A stretch of DNA of 64,000 nucleotides, taken from assembly GCF_001509795.1 (NCBI RefSeq), contig NZ_LLZN01000038.1, forward strand, positions 62,001 through 126,000, given 5' to 3'. Source of the DNA: Streptomyces sp. NRRL WC-3605. Its GTDB lineage: Bacteria; Actinomycetota; Actinomycetes; Streptomycetales; Streptomycetaceae. Positions 36,574-48,080 of the stretch are shown piece after piece. The notes beneath the pieces were generated by a model. That model had not been told where the DNA came from. It ran no database searches and worked only from the letters and a program-made list of their open reading frames with translations. Both the position numbers and the translations under genes were made by a program. Positions within the stretch are counted from its first letter, which is position 1. Each line of letters begins with the position of its first letter.

Positions 36574-37551
36574 CTACGGAGACACGCCCTCCGCGGCCCG
36601 GACCGCGTCCCGGTAGGCCCGTGCGGCGACCCGCAGGGCGGCCTCCGGGTCGACGCCGGCCTCCGCCGCCCGCACCGCCGTCGCGAGCAGCTCGTACCCG
36701 ACGCCCTCCCCCGCCGGCAGGGGGACGTCCAGGCCGGCCGTGCGGACCCGGGAGGCCAGCTTCGCCGCGAGGGCCAGGCCGGGCTGCCCGAGCGGGATGC
36801 CGTCGGTGACGGACTCCCGCCGCTTCTCCTCGGCCTTCGTGCGCAGCCAGTGCTCGCGGACCTCCTCGGGGGTCGTCGCGGTCGCGTCGCCGAAGACATG
36901 GGGGTGGCGGTGGATGAGCTTGGCCACGATGCCGCCGGCGACGTCGTCGACGGAGAAGGGCGCCTCGGGGTGCTCCTCGGCGATCCGCGCGTGGAAGACG
37001 ACCTGGAGCAGGACGTCGCCCAGTTCCTCGCGCAGCTCGTCGCGGTCGCCGTCCTCGATCGCCTCGACCAGCTCGTACGCCTCCTCGATGCCGTACTTGG
37101 CGAGGCCCTCGTGGGTCTGCCGGGAGGACCAGGGGCACTCGGCGCGGATGCGGTCCATGACCTGGACCAGGTCGAGGAGGCGGGCCCCTGGCAGGTCGTA
37201 GGAGGCGGGCAAGAGTTCCAGCTCGGGCATCGGCACCCGGCCGGTGCCGGCCATGCGGGCCAGGCCGTCGGTGAGCGCGGGCTCGCCCTCGCCGGTGGCG
37301 ACGACCACGGCGGTCCGGCCGCCGGAGCACGCCTCGACCAGCTGCTCGGCGGTCGGGGCGGCCTCGTCGACGGTGATCCCGGCCTCGCGCAGATACGGCA
37401 GCTGCGGGTGCGCGCCGTCCGCGCACAGCACCCGGTCGGCCGTGCGCAGCGCCTGCCAGGCCGGCCAGGACAGCAGGCCGGGCGCGACGCGGTGGCTGGT
37501 GGTGAGCAGGACGATACGGCCGGGGGCGGCTTCGGGACTGGTTGCGTTCAC
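36574..37551 (-). CDS. mazG: MazG-family nucleoside triphosphate pyrophosphohydrolase with N-terminal methylase-like domain
   Basis: 325 residues. The C-terminal half is MazG: CPWSSRQTHEGLAKYGIEEAYELVEAIEDGDRDELREELGDVLLQVVFHARIAEE contains the EExxE/ExxD metal sites. The N-terminal ~110 residues (IVLLTTSHRVAPGLLSWPAWQALRTADRVL ... VVVATGEGEPALTDGLARMA) look like a reduced tetrapyrrole-methylase domain as in YabN. MazG hydrolyses aberrant and canonical NTPs. Start uncertain: GTG 37551 is preceded by TACGTT at six bases (leaderless-like), an in-frame GTG at 37569 is possible. Confidence 0.88.
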   Translation of the reverse strand: MNATSPEAAPGRIVLLTTSHRVAPGLLSWPAWQALRTADRVLCADGAHPQLPYLREAGITVDEAAPTAEQLVEACSGGRTAVVVATGEGEPALTDGLARMAGTGRVPMPELELLPASYDLPGARLLDLVQVMDRIRAECPWSSRQTHEGLAKYGIEEAYELVEAIEDGDRDELREELGDVLLQVVFHARIAEEHPEAPFSVDDVAGGIVAKLIHRHPHVFGDATATTPEEVREHWLRTKAEEKRRESVTDGIPLGQPGLALAAKLASRVRTAGLDVPLPAGEGVGYELLATAVRAAEAGVDPEAALRVAARAYRDAVRAAEGVSP

Positions 37552-37609
37552 GCTCCGAACGTAACCCACGCCCCGGGTGCGGCCCTTCGGCCGTCCCCGG
37601 ACCGGCCGG

Positions 37610-38248
37610 CTACGCGGGCTGCTGGGGCGCGGTGACCTCGCGCAGCCAGGGGGCCTTGGCGTCCGTGCGGGCGCTCTGACGGGCGTCCCAGGTGCCGTAG
37701 CGGGGGTTGAGGTCGATGTCGAGCTTCTTGGAGGCCGCGGCCAGCGCGTCCCAGAAGGCGGGCTTGCCGGTGTCGGTGCCGAGCGCGGTGGCGAGCTTCT
37801 GGGCCTCCAGCTGGAGGCGGAGATTGTCGTCGAGGCGCTGCGGCGGGACGCCGTACTGCTGGAGCCAGGACGTCTCGAGCGCCTTCGCGCCGCCGACCTG
37901 CTTCTCCAGGCCCTCCCGCATCTCCTGGACCTCCTTGCGGGTGACGCTCACCCCGTGGTCGAGGGCGGCCCGGTGCAGCACCCGGTCGAGGACCATGGTG
38001 TGCAGCACGTCGCGCGGGAGGGTGCCGGACTTGGCGATGACCTGGGCGTAGGCGGCTTCGTCCGGGACGGCCGCGCGCTGGGCGTCCCGTACCTCGCTCA
38101 CCCGGTTCTCCAGCTGGGCGACGGTGATCCGCTGGTCTCCGACGACGGCGGCCGCGCCCGGATGCGCGTCGCTTCCGCACGCGGTGAGCAGAGGCGCCGC
38201 GGCGAGCGCGGCGGAGAGCAGGAGCGCGGTACGACGGCGGCGGTGCAA
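37610..38248 (-). CDS. SurA-N-terminal-domain lipoprotein
   Basis: 212 residues. N-region HRRRRTALLLSAALAAAPLLTACGSD has a basic start, hydrophobic core and lipobox LTAC, so the mature protein is lipid-anchored outside the membrane. The body VVGDQRITVAQLENRVSEVRDAQ ... GVSVTRKEVQEMREGLEKQVGG resembles the helical N-terminal chaperone domain of SurA, with no peptidyl-prolyl isomerase domain. I propose the TTG at 38248, five bases from GGGAGG; in-frame GTG at 38284 would add 12 residues before the signal peptide. Role presumably in folding of exported proteins. Confidence 0.8.
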   Translation of the reverse strand: MHRRRRTALLLSAALAAAPLLTACGSDAHPGAAAVVGDQRITVAQLENRVSEVRDAQRAAVPDEAAYAQVIAKSGTLPRDVLHTMVLDRVLHRAALDHGVSVTRKEVQEMREGLEKQVGGAKALETSWLQQYGVPPQRLDDNLRLQLEAQKLATALGTDTGKPAFWDALAAASKKLDIDLNPRYGTWDARQSARTDAKAPWLREVTAPQQPA

Positions 38249-38399
38249 GGAGACCTCCCGAGGGGCGCTTGTGCGACGGTGCACAAAGTCTTGCGGTGAT
38301 CGATGGTAGGCAGTGGGCAAGCTCTGGCCAACCCATTCGACCAACGATTCGCGCGGGCTTCGGGCACCCGTCACCCGGCGCGGCGGCCTCGTTGCGCCG

Positions 38400-39935
38400 C
38401 TACCCGCGGACCTGGCCCAGCCATTGCAGGGTGCGGCGGACCTCCGCGGCGAGGGGGTGTGCGGGGCCGTGCAGGCGCTCGACGTCCATCAGGAGGCGGG
38501 CCAGGGTGTTGTGGGCGGCGGGCCGGTCGCCGAGGGCGAGCAGGAGGTGCCCGATGCGGCGGCGCACGTCGTGGGCGAGGACGGGGTCGCCGGAGACGTA
38601 CTGGTTCTCGTAGTAGGGCAGCAGTGAGCGGTACTCGGCGAGGGCGGCCGCCGGTTCGCCGAGCTGTTCCAGGCACTGGGCGACGTCGTAGCGGAAGCGC
38701 AGGGACTGCGGATCGGCCTGGCCGGCCTCGGAGGCCCGTTCGTCGGCGAGGCGGCGCAGCTCGGGCAGGGCGCGCCGGTACTGGCCGTCGTCCATGAGCG
38801 TGGCCGCGTACTGCTTGCGCAGGGTGCGCACGACCGGTGAGTGCGTGCCGTGCTGTTCGGCGGCGACGGGCAGGATCGCGCCGAGGATGTCGACGGCCTG
38901 GGTGATCCGGCCCTCGCCGAGGAGCCGCTTGACCTCGTCGACGGCGCGGGCGACGTCGGCCTTCTCCTCGGCGGGCGGTGCCGGGGCGGCGGGCGCGGGC
39001 TGCGGCGCGGGGGTCCGGGCGCGGTCCGGCCAGGGCGCGTGGGGGCGCAGGAAGGGGCGGGTGGGGTCGAGGGGTTCCCCGGTGGGTGTGCCGCGCGCGG
39101 GCAGCAGCTGTTCAAGGGCGTCGTAGACCTCCTGGGCGGAGGCCGGGCGGTGCTGCGGGTCCTTGGCCAGCAGGCGCAGGACCAGCGCCTCCAGCGCCTC
39201 GGGGACCTCGGGGCGGGACCGGCGCACCGGCTGCGGCGGCTCGTACAGGTGCCGGTGCAGCACGCCGAGCGCGGTCGAGCCGGAGAACGGCACGTCCCCG
39301 CTGAGCAGTTCGTGCAGGAGGACACCGAGCGCGTACAGGTCGGTGTACGGGCCGACGGCGCCGCCCATCGCCTGCTCGGGGGCCATGTAGGCGGGCGAGC
39401 CGATCGGGGAGCCGGTGTGGGTGAGACGGGTGGTGTCGGTGTCCATGACGGAGGCGACGCCCAGGTCGAGGACGGTGACGGCACCGTCCTGCTTCACCAT
39501 CACGTTGCGTGGCTTGAGGTCGCGGTGGACGATCGGCACCGCGTGCACGGCGCTGAGCACGGCGCACAGCTGCGCGGCGACCGCGACCGCCCAGGGCCAC
39601 GGGTACGGCTCCCGTTCGGCGAGGTGGGCGGAGAGGTCGACGCCGTCGACGTACTGCATGACGAGGAACAGCTCCTCGCCCTCGCTGCCCGCGTCGTGCA
39701 CGGTGACCAGGCCGGGGTGGTCGACCTGCGCGGTCACCCGGCACTCGCGCACGAAGCGGCGGCGCAGCTCGTCCGCCTCCTGCCCGGCCACCTTGTCGGG
39801 GCGCAGCAGCTTCACCGCCACGCGCCGGTCGAGCCGCTGGTCGTAGGCCGTCCAGACCTGGCCCATGCCGCCCTGCCCGATGAGGGCGGACAGCTCGTAG
39901 CGGCCGGAGACGACACGTCCCGCCGTCGCGGTCAC
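38400..39935 (-). CDS. Eukaryotic-type serine/threonine kinase with C-terminal TPR region
   Basis: 511 residues. Kinase domain with GQGGMGQVW (P-loop, residues 20-28), VAVKLL (Lys42), HRDLKPRN (Asp139), DLGVAS (157-162; DLG instead of DFG) and APEQ. After a Pro-rich linker of ~50 residues, the last ~190 residues are helical repeats (YAATLMDDGQYRRALPELRRLADERAS ... FRYDVAQCLEQLGEPAAALAEYRSLL) of TPR type. No membrane helix, so it is a soluble kinase, unlike PknB. GTG 39935 overlaps the upstream membrane-protein stop by four bases (GTGA), suggesting the upstream protein recruits it. Confidence 0.92.
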   Translation of the reverse strand: MTATAGRVVSGRYELSALIGQGGMGQVWTAYDQRLDRRVAVKLLRPDKVAGQEADELRRRFVRECRVTAQVDHPGLVTVHDAGSEGEELFLVMQYVDGVDLSAHLAEREPYPWPWAVAVAAQLCAVLSAVHAVPIVHRDLKPRNVMVKQDGAVTVLDLGVASVMDTDTTRLTHTGSPIGSPAYMAPEQAMGGAVGPYTDLYALGVLLHELLSGDVPFSGSTALGVLHRHLYEPPQPVRRSRPEVPEALEALVLRLLAKDPQHRPASAQEVYDALEQLLPARGTPTGEPLDPTRPFLRPHAPWPDRARTPAPQPAPAAPAPPAEEKADVARAVDEVKRLLGEGRITQAVDILGAILPVAAEQHGTHSPVVRTLRKQYAATLMDDGQYRRALPELRRLADERASEAGQADPQSLRFRYDVAQCLEQLGEPAAALAEYRSLLPYYENQYVSGDPVLAHDVRRRIGHLLLALGDRPAAHNTLARLLMDVERLHGPAHPLAAEVRRTLQWLGQVRG

Positions 39936-40546
39936 AGCCCGCCCTCGCGGGTGCCGTCGGGCCGGCCGTCCTGGCGGCGCAGATAGTCGCTGAGCTCGTC
40001 GAGTTCGGCGCGCACCTGGTCGATGCGGGCGGGCGCGGGGCGCTGCGGGGGCGGCGGCACGGGCGTGGAGTCGCGCGGGACCGGCGGCACCGGGGTGTGG
40101 GGCGGGACCGACGGCACGGTCGTCGCGGTGTACGGCGAAGGGGGCCGCGGGTAGCCGTACGCCGGGCCGGGCTGGGGCTGGGGGGCGTATCCGGCCGTGG
40201 CGTGCGCCTGGTGGAAGTGCCGGATGTCGGCGACGAGGTAGTAGACGACCGCGGCGACGACACCGCCGAGCAACAGCAGGAGGCCGAGCCAGCCGCCCGC
40301 GGTGTGGATCTCGTCGCCGGGCTCGGAGCCGATCAGGTAGAGCCCGAAGTAGGGCACCACGATCGACGCCCCGAACAGCCACCAGTCGCCCGCCCGGCGG
40401 GTCACGATGGCCAGGCGCAGCATCATCGCCCACGTCAGCAGCCCGAAGCTCATGACGGAGACCACGACGAACAGCACGCGCAGGAAGACCAGCGTCCCGG
40501 TGGACGGCGGCCGCTTCACCGGCTGTGGGTAGCCGTGGCCTTGCAT
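39932..40546 (-). CDS. Membrane protein coupled to the Ser/Thr kinase
   Basis: 204 residues: short cytoplasmic N-terminus, four hydrophobic segments (TLVFLRVLFVVVSVMSFGLLTW, WWLFGASIVVPYFGLYLIG, WLGLLLLLGGVVAAVVYYLV among them) and a Pro-rich C-terminal half (PPSPYTATTVPSVPPHTPVPPVPR) ending in a helical piece (IDQVRAELDELSDYLRRQDG). Pro-rich tails of this sort are frequent kinase substrates. ATG 40546 behind AGGAG. No recognised domain. Confidence 0.7.
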   Translation of the reverse strand: MQGHGYPQPVKRPPSTGTLVFLRVLFVVVSVMSFGLLTWAMMLRLAIVTRRAGDWWLFGASIVVPYFGLYLIGSEPGDEIHTAGGWLGLLLLLGGVVAAVVYYLVADIRHFHQAHATAGYAPQPQPGPAYGYPRPPSPYTATTVPSVPPHTPVPPVPRDSTPVPPPPQRPAPARIDQVRAELDELSDYLRRQDGRPDGTREGGL

Positions 40547-40739
40547 GACTGCTCCTGATGCCTGACGAGGTGGACGGACCCGGCCGGTCCCGCACGCTCG
40601 GGGCAACCTCGGTCGCGCGACGGCCGCTTCGAGCGTATAGGCCGACACCGAGGTCCGGTCACGGTTGTACCGGATCGTTGTCGTGCCGATCACCTCGTAC
40701 GGCGCCGCAGGTGGCGGAGGCCGGGCTTCCGCTCCGTCC

Positions 40740-41483
40740 TCAGAGCGGGTGGCGCATCCACACGTTGGGTTCGACGTACACCGCCAGGTCCCTCTCGGGC
40801 TCGCAGCGCACCGGCACCAGCGCCCCGTCCACCTCGACGTCCCCCGCGGTGTCGAAGGGCAGCCCGGTCCAGCCGCGCCACATCTCCAGCGAGCCGACGA
40901 CGGTCATCGAGGCCGGGGCGACGGAGTCGACGGTGGCTCCGGCGCGGACGTGGACCCGCATCCACGGGTCGTGCGGGAGCCCGTCGGGGCGCACACGGCG
41001 GACGTACTCCTCGACGGGGGTGTGCGGTTCGAGGTGCTTGGCGCTGGGCCGGACCGGCGCGACGACCTCGGTGAAGCCGTGCGCGCGGGCGTTGTCCCGC
41101 ATCGCGCCGAGCATCCGGGCGGACAGGCCGCCGCCCTGGACGTGCGGGGCGACGACGACGGAGATGGCGCTGACCGTGTCGGGCCGGGTGCCGTTGCGCA
41201 GGTCGGCGAAGGCCCAGGCCAGCACCTGGTCCCAGCCGCGGGCGGGCAGGGTGCCGCGTCCCTCGGCGTGCAGCGCGAACGGCACGCTGAACGCGTGGGC
41301 GACGACCTCGCCCCGCTCGTCCTCGGCGAACAGCACGTACTCGGGGAGCTCGGCGGGGATGCGGCCGTAGTGGCTGTTCCCCACGAGGTCGTGCAGGACG
41401 ACCTCCGGCCAGCTGTCCGCCATGGCCAGCACCGCCCCGGCCCGCTCGGGCCGCTCGGCCAGGCTCCACACCTTCGTCTCCAT
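40740..41483 (-). CDS. GNAT-type N-acetyltransferase-like protein
   Basis: 247 residues, long for GNAT. The acetyl-CoA-binding motif A is SAISVVVAPHVQGGGLSARMLGAMRDNARAHGF near residue 115-147 (QGGGLS loop). N- and C-terminal portions (METKVWSLAERPERAGAVLAMAD; GDVEVDGALVPVRCEPERDLAVYVEPNVWMRH) have no motif I recognise; together they resemble uncharacterised actinobacterial acetyltransferases of ~250 residues. Substrate unknown. ATG 41483. Confidence 0.8.
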   Translation of the reverse strand: METKVWSLAERPERAGAVLAMADSWPEVVLHDLVGNSHYGRIPAELPEYVLFAEDERGEVVAHAFSVPFALHAEGRGTLPARGWDQVLAWAFADLRNGTRPDTVSAISVVVAPHVQGGGLSARMLGAMRDNARAHGFTEVVAPVRPSAKHLEPHTPVEEYVRRVRPDGLPHDPWMRVHVRAGATVDSVAPASMTVVGSLEMWRGWTGLPFDTAGDVEVDGALVPVRCEPERDLAVYVEPNVWMRHPL

Positions 41484-41539
41484 GCCGGTCACGGTAGGGC
41501 GGCCGGCGAGGGCGGCCAAGTCCTTTTCCGCGGGCCGGT

Positions 41540-42310
41540 TCAGCCGCCGCACTGGCGCAGCATGATCTCCTTGTCGGCCTTGGTGACCGGCAGTTCGTAC
41601 TTGAGGGAGACCTGGGCGAAGCGGACCGCGTAGGAGCAGCGGATCGCCTTGCTGGGAGGCAGCCAGGCGGCGGGGCCGGAGTCGCCCTTGGAGCTGTTGG
41701 CGGGACCGTCGACCGGGAGCAGGTTGAGCGGGTCGTTGGCGATGTCCTGCCGCTTGCCCTTGGGCCAGCGCGAGGCGCCCATCTGCCAGTCGTAGGACAG
41801 CGGCATGACGTGGTCGATCTGCACGCTCGTGGCACGGGACTTGGCCCACTCGATGGTCCGGCCCGTGTACGGGTCGTCCAGCGTCATCGACATCACGACG
41901 CAGTTCGAGCCGGAGCGGAAGCGCACGTCCTGGCCGTCGCGCTTGAGCAGGTCGTTGCGGGTGTCGCAGCCGTTGCGGGAGAACGGGACGCCGCCGGGCG
42001 CCGAGTCCATCCAGGCGTAGCCGAACGCGTCCCGTTCGTAGCCGGTCTTCGGGCCGCGGCCCTTGGTGGCGACCTTCTCGATGAGGGCCCGCGCCTCGGC
42101 CCGGTCGGCGTCCGAGGTGAGGGGCGCGAGGCCCGGCCTGGTGCCGTCGGGGTTGTCCAGCGGGCTCGCCGCGCGTCCGGAGCCGGCGGCCGGACCGGCG
42201 CCGGACGTCCCGTCCGGTGCGGGCAGCTCGACGTTCTCGCAGCCTCCCAGCAGCAGTGCCGTGCCCAGCACCGCGGCGGCGGCCGCCGCCCCACCCCTCA
42301 GACGCCTCAC
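41540..42310 (-). CDS. Lipoprotein with HNH-nuclease-like domain
   Basis: 256 residues. N-terminal lipoprotein signal (RGGAAAAAAVLGTALLLGGCEN, lipobox LGGC), a ~25-residue low-complexity spacer and a domain containing NGCDTRNDLLKRD, VQIDHVMPLSYDWQMGASRW and ANDPLNLLPVDGPANSSKGD, which is the His/Asn core of the GmrSD/HNH-type endonuclease fold used by secreted nucleases. It would act outside the cell, on DNA or RNA, perhaps for nutrient salvage or autolysis-stage degradation. GTG 42310. Nuclease activity is inferred from motif alone. Confidence 0.8.
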   Translation of the reverse strand: MRRLRGGAAAAAAVLGTALLLGGCENVELPAPDGTSGAGPAAGSGRAASPLDNPDGTRPGLAPLTSDADRAEARALIEKVATKGRGPKTGYERDAFGYAWMDSAPGGVPFSRNGCDTRNDLLKRDGQDVRFRSGSNCVVMSMTLDDPYTGRTIEWAKSRATSVQIDHVMPLSYDWQMGASRWPKGKRQDIANDPLNLLPVDGPANSSKGDSGPAAWLPPSKAIRCSYAVRFAQVSLKYELPVTKADKEIMLRQCGG

Positions 42311-42504
42311 GGTGCCGTCCCTCCCCTTGCCTGCCCCGGTGTACCGCGGTCAGCGCTGTGTCTTCCCCGGTTCCCTGTCGCGCACACGGTATCCGTCCGG
42401 CGCACGGGGGCATCCGGGAGGTCCAGACCAGAAACCGGCCAAGTGCGCATAGCACGCAAGTCCGGCGTATCGTCGATCGTGAGTCACTCGGGAAGGAGCT
42501 CTGG

Positions 42505-42690
42505 ATGGGCATCTTCGACAGGTTCAAGAGCAACCGCCACGCGCAGGACAAGGCCGGGGACATGTCCGACACCGCGGAGCGAACGGTCAACGAGAAGACG
42601 GGCAACAAGTACGAGAGCCGGATCGACGACGCCCAGCAGCGCATGGAGCGCCAGGCCGGCATGGACCGTGACAAGCCCGACCAGCCGTGA
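42505..42690 (+). CDS. MT0933-type antitoxin-like small protein
   Basis: 61 residues: MGIFDRFKSNRHAQDKAGDMSDTAERTVNEKTGNKYESRIDDAQQRMERQ. The MGIFDxFK start and the DxxN/xEKTGxKY segment belong to the Rv0909/MT0933-like antitoxin family. No toxin gene is adjacent, so a stand-alone stress role is possible. ATG 42505 with GGAAGGAG; a terminator follows at 42721. Confidence 0.75.
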   Translation: MGIFDRFKSNRHAQDKAGDMSDTAERTVNEKTGNKYESRIDDAQQRMERQAGMDRDKPDQP

Positions 42691-42720
42691 GGCCGTAGAC
42701 CCACGCCCAGCCCGAGAGAG

Positions 42721-42753
42721 GCCGTCCGCGCGGACCGACGTCCCGCGGACGGC
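42721..42753. terminator. Bidirectional terminator
   Basis: Perfect ten-base arms GCCGTCCGCG (42721-42730) and CGCGGACGGC (42744-42753) with a 13-base loop, between the small antitoxin-like gene and the convergent mfd gene. Confidence 0.7.
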
Positions 42754-42826
42754 TCCCTGTGCCGGGCCTGGCGGCGACGCCGTTCCGCCGGCGAGTCGGG
42801 GCCGGTGAGTCAGGCCCCCAGCACCG

Positions 42827-46357
<3,531 letters not shown>

Positions 46358-46537
46358 GGAGGAGCTTTCCGTCCAAAGGGATGGGCAACGCGAAGGACCC
46401 GACACGGGAGACGGGCCGGGTGTTCCAGCGTACGTCGCCCCGGGGACGGACGCCGGGGCCTGTGGACAACCCACGATCACCCCCGCGGCTCCCCGGCCCC
46501 GTCACGGCCCCACGCCCGGTTCCCCGCCCCCTCCACG

Positions 46538-46549
46538 TAAAGTCCCCTC
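46538..46549 (+). promoter_or_regulatory. -10 box of a leaderless transcript (DUF2079 gene)
   Basis: TAAAGT at 46538-46543 is followed by six bases and ATG 46550, the spacing of leaderless transcripts in this genus. No Shine-Dalgarno is present. Confidence 0.5.
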
Positions 46550-48001
46550 ATGCCCACCCGAGCCGCCTCCGCGCCACCGGACGCCTCCCCGGACCCTGCG
46601 ATACCGGGGGCCGAGCCGCGTGCCGGGGGGTCGGTGCCGGCCGGGGGCGGGCGGTGGGACGCCTGGGTGCTGGCCCTCGCGCTGTTCGCCGGGTACGCCG
46701 TCGTGTCGGTCGGGCGGTACCGCCATCTGGGGCAGCGCTCGTGGGACCTCGGCATCTTCGAGCAGGTCATACGCTCCTACGCGCACCTCCAGGCGCCGGT
46801 CGCCGATCTGAAGGGCCCGGGGTTCAACATCCTCGGCGACCACTTCAGCCCGGTGACCGTGCTGCTCGCGCCGGTGTACCGGCTGTTCCCGTCGTCCGTC
46901 ACCCTGCTCGTCGCGCAGGCCGCGCTGTTCGCGCTGTCCGCCGTCCCGGTCGCCCGGGCCGCCGCCCGGCTGCTGGGCCGGGGGCGCGGGCTCGCGGTCG
47001 GCGTCTCCTACGGGCTGTCCTGGGGCATCCAGCAGGCCGTCGACTTCGACTTCCACGAGATCTGCTTCGCCGTGCCGCTGCTCGCGTTCGCGCTGGAGGC
47101 CGTCCTGGCCCGGCGCTGGCGGGCCGCCCTGCTGTGGGCGCTGCCGCTGGTCCTCGTGAAGGAGGACCTGGGGTTCACGCTGAGCGCGCTCGCCGTGGTC
47201 GTCGCCTGGCGGGCGCGCGGCGTCTCCCCGCGCGCGGCCCGGTACGCGGTCGGCGTCGCCGTGTTCGGGGCCGTGGCCGTTGCCGTGACCCTGCTGGTGC
47301 TGATACCGGCGTTCAACTCGGCGGGCTCCTACGACTACTGGAACAAGGTGGGCGAGTCGGGCGGCGGGGGGCCGCTGGACGGCCTGGACACCAAGCTCCG
47401 CACGCTCGGCTGGATCCTGATACCGACGACCGGGCTGCTCGCCCTGCGCTCCCCGCTGCTGCTCGTGGCGCTGCCCACCGTCGGGTGGCGCTTCGTCTCC
47501 TCCTACCCGCAGTACTGGGGGACGGACTGGCACTACAGCGCCGTCCTGATGCCGGTCGCCGCCCTCGCCCTCGTCGACGCCGTGCACACCGCCCGGCACA
47601 GCCCCCGCCCGTGGCTGCGGTCGTACGCCCAGCACCTGCCGGCGGCCGTCGCGGGCGCCTCCCTGGCGCTGACGACCTCGCTGCCGCTGGCCGCCGTGAC
47701 CCAGGCCGAGATCTACCGAAAGCCGGAGCGGGTCACCGCGATCGAGCGCCTGCTCGCCGAGGTCCCGGACGGCGCCTCCGTAGAGGCCAACATCGCCCCG
47801 ATCAGCCGCCTCACCTCGCGCTGCCGGGTGTTCTGGGTCAGCAACACCCAGGGCGTCGACCCGGACTACATCGCCCTGGACAACTCCCGCAAGCGCTACC
47901 GCGACGTCGAGGCGTACGCCCGCACCCTGCACCCCGGCGCCCGGTACAGCGTCCAGGGCATGGCCTACGGGGTCGTCCTGCTGGAGCGCCGGGGCCGGTG
48001 A
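46550..48001 (+). CDS. DUF2079 polytopic membrane protein
   Basis: 483 residues with about eight to ten hydrophobic helices (AWVLALALFAGYAVVSV, VTLLVAQAALFALSAVPVA, AARYAVGVAVFGAVAVAVTLLVLIP, PAAVAGASLALTTSLPLAAVT and others) and the DUF2079 hallmarks SWDLGIFEQVIRSYAHL, GDHFSPV and FDFHEICFAVPL near the N-terminal half. The family resembles lipid-linked-sugar glycosyltransferases (ArnT/mannosyltransferase GT-C fold), so a transfer role at the outer face of the membrane is possible; the acidic D in the SWDxG loop would be catalytic. Monocistronic. Confidence 0.85.
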   Translation: MPTRAASAPPDASPDPAIPGAEPRAGGSVPAGGGRWDAWVLALALFAGYAVVSVGRYRHLGQRSWDLGIFEQVIRSYAHLQAPVADLKGPGFNILGDHFSPVTVLLAPVYRLFPSSVTLLVAQAALFALSAVPVARAAARLLGRGRGLAVGVSYGLSWGIQQAVDFDFHEICFAVPLLAFALEAVLARRWRAALLWALPLVLVKEDLGFTLSALAVVVAWRARGVSPRAARYAVGVAVFGAVAVAVTLLVLIPAFNSAGSYDYWNKVGESGGGGPLDGLDTKLRTLGWILIPTTGLLALRSPLLLVALPTVGWRFVSSYPQYWGTDWHYSAVLMPVAALALVDAVHTARHSPRPWLRSYAQHLPAAVAGASLALTTSLPLAAVTQAEIYRKPERVTAIERLLAEVPDGASVEANIAPISRLTSRCRVFWVSNTQGVDPDYIALDNSRKRYRDVEAYARTLHPGARYSVQGMAYGVVLLERRGR

Positions 48002-48010
48002 AACGAGCGG

Positions 48011-48048
48011 CGGCCCGGCCGGGAGGGTGTCCCCTCCGGACCGGGCCG
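48011..48048. terminator. Bidirectional terminator
   Basis: Arms of about 17 bases with two mismatches (CGGCCCGGCCGGGAGGG and its near complement) around a TGTC loop region, ten bases past the DUF2079 stop and 33 bases from the end of the convergent ABC permease gene. Confidence 0.65.
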
Positions 48049-48080
48049 GGCCCGTCCCCCGCAACCCCCGTGTGCGGTGG

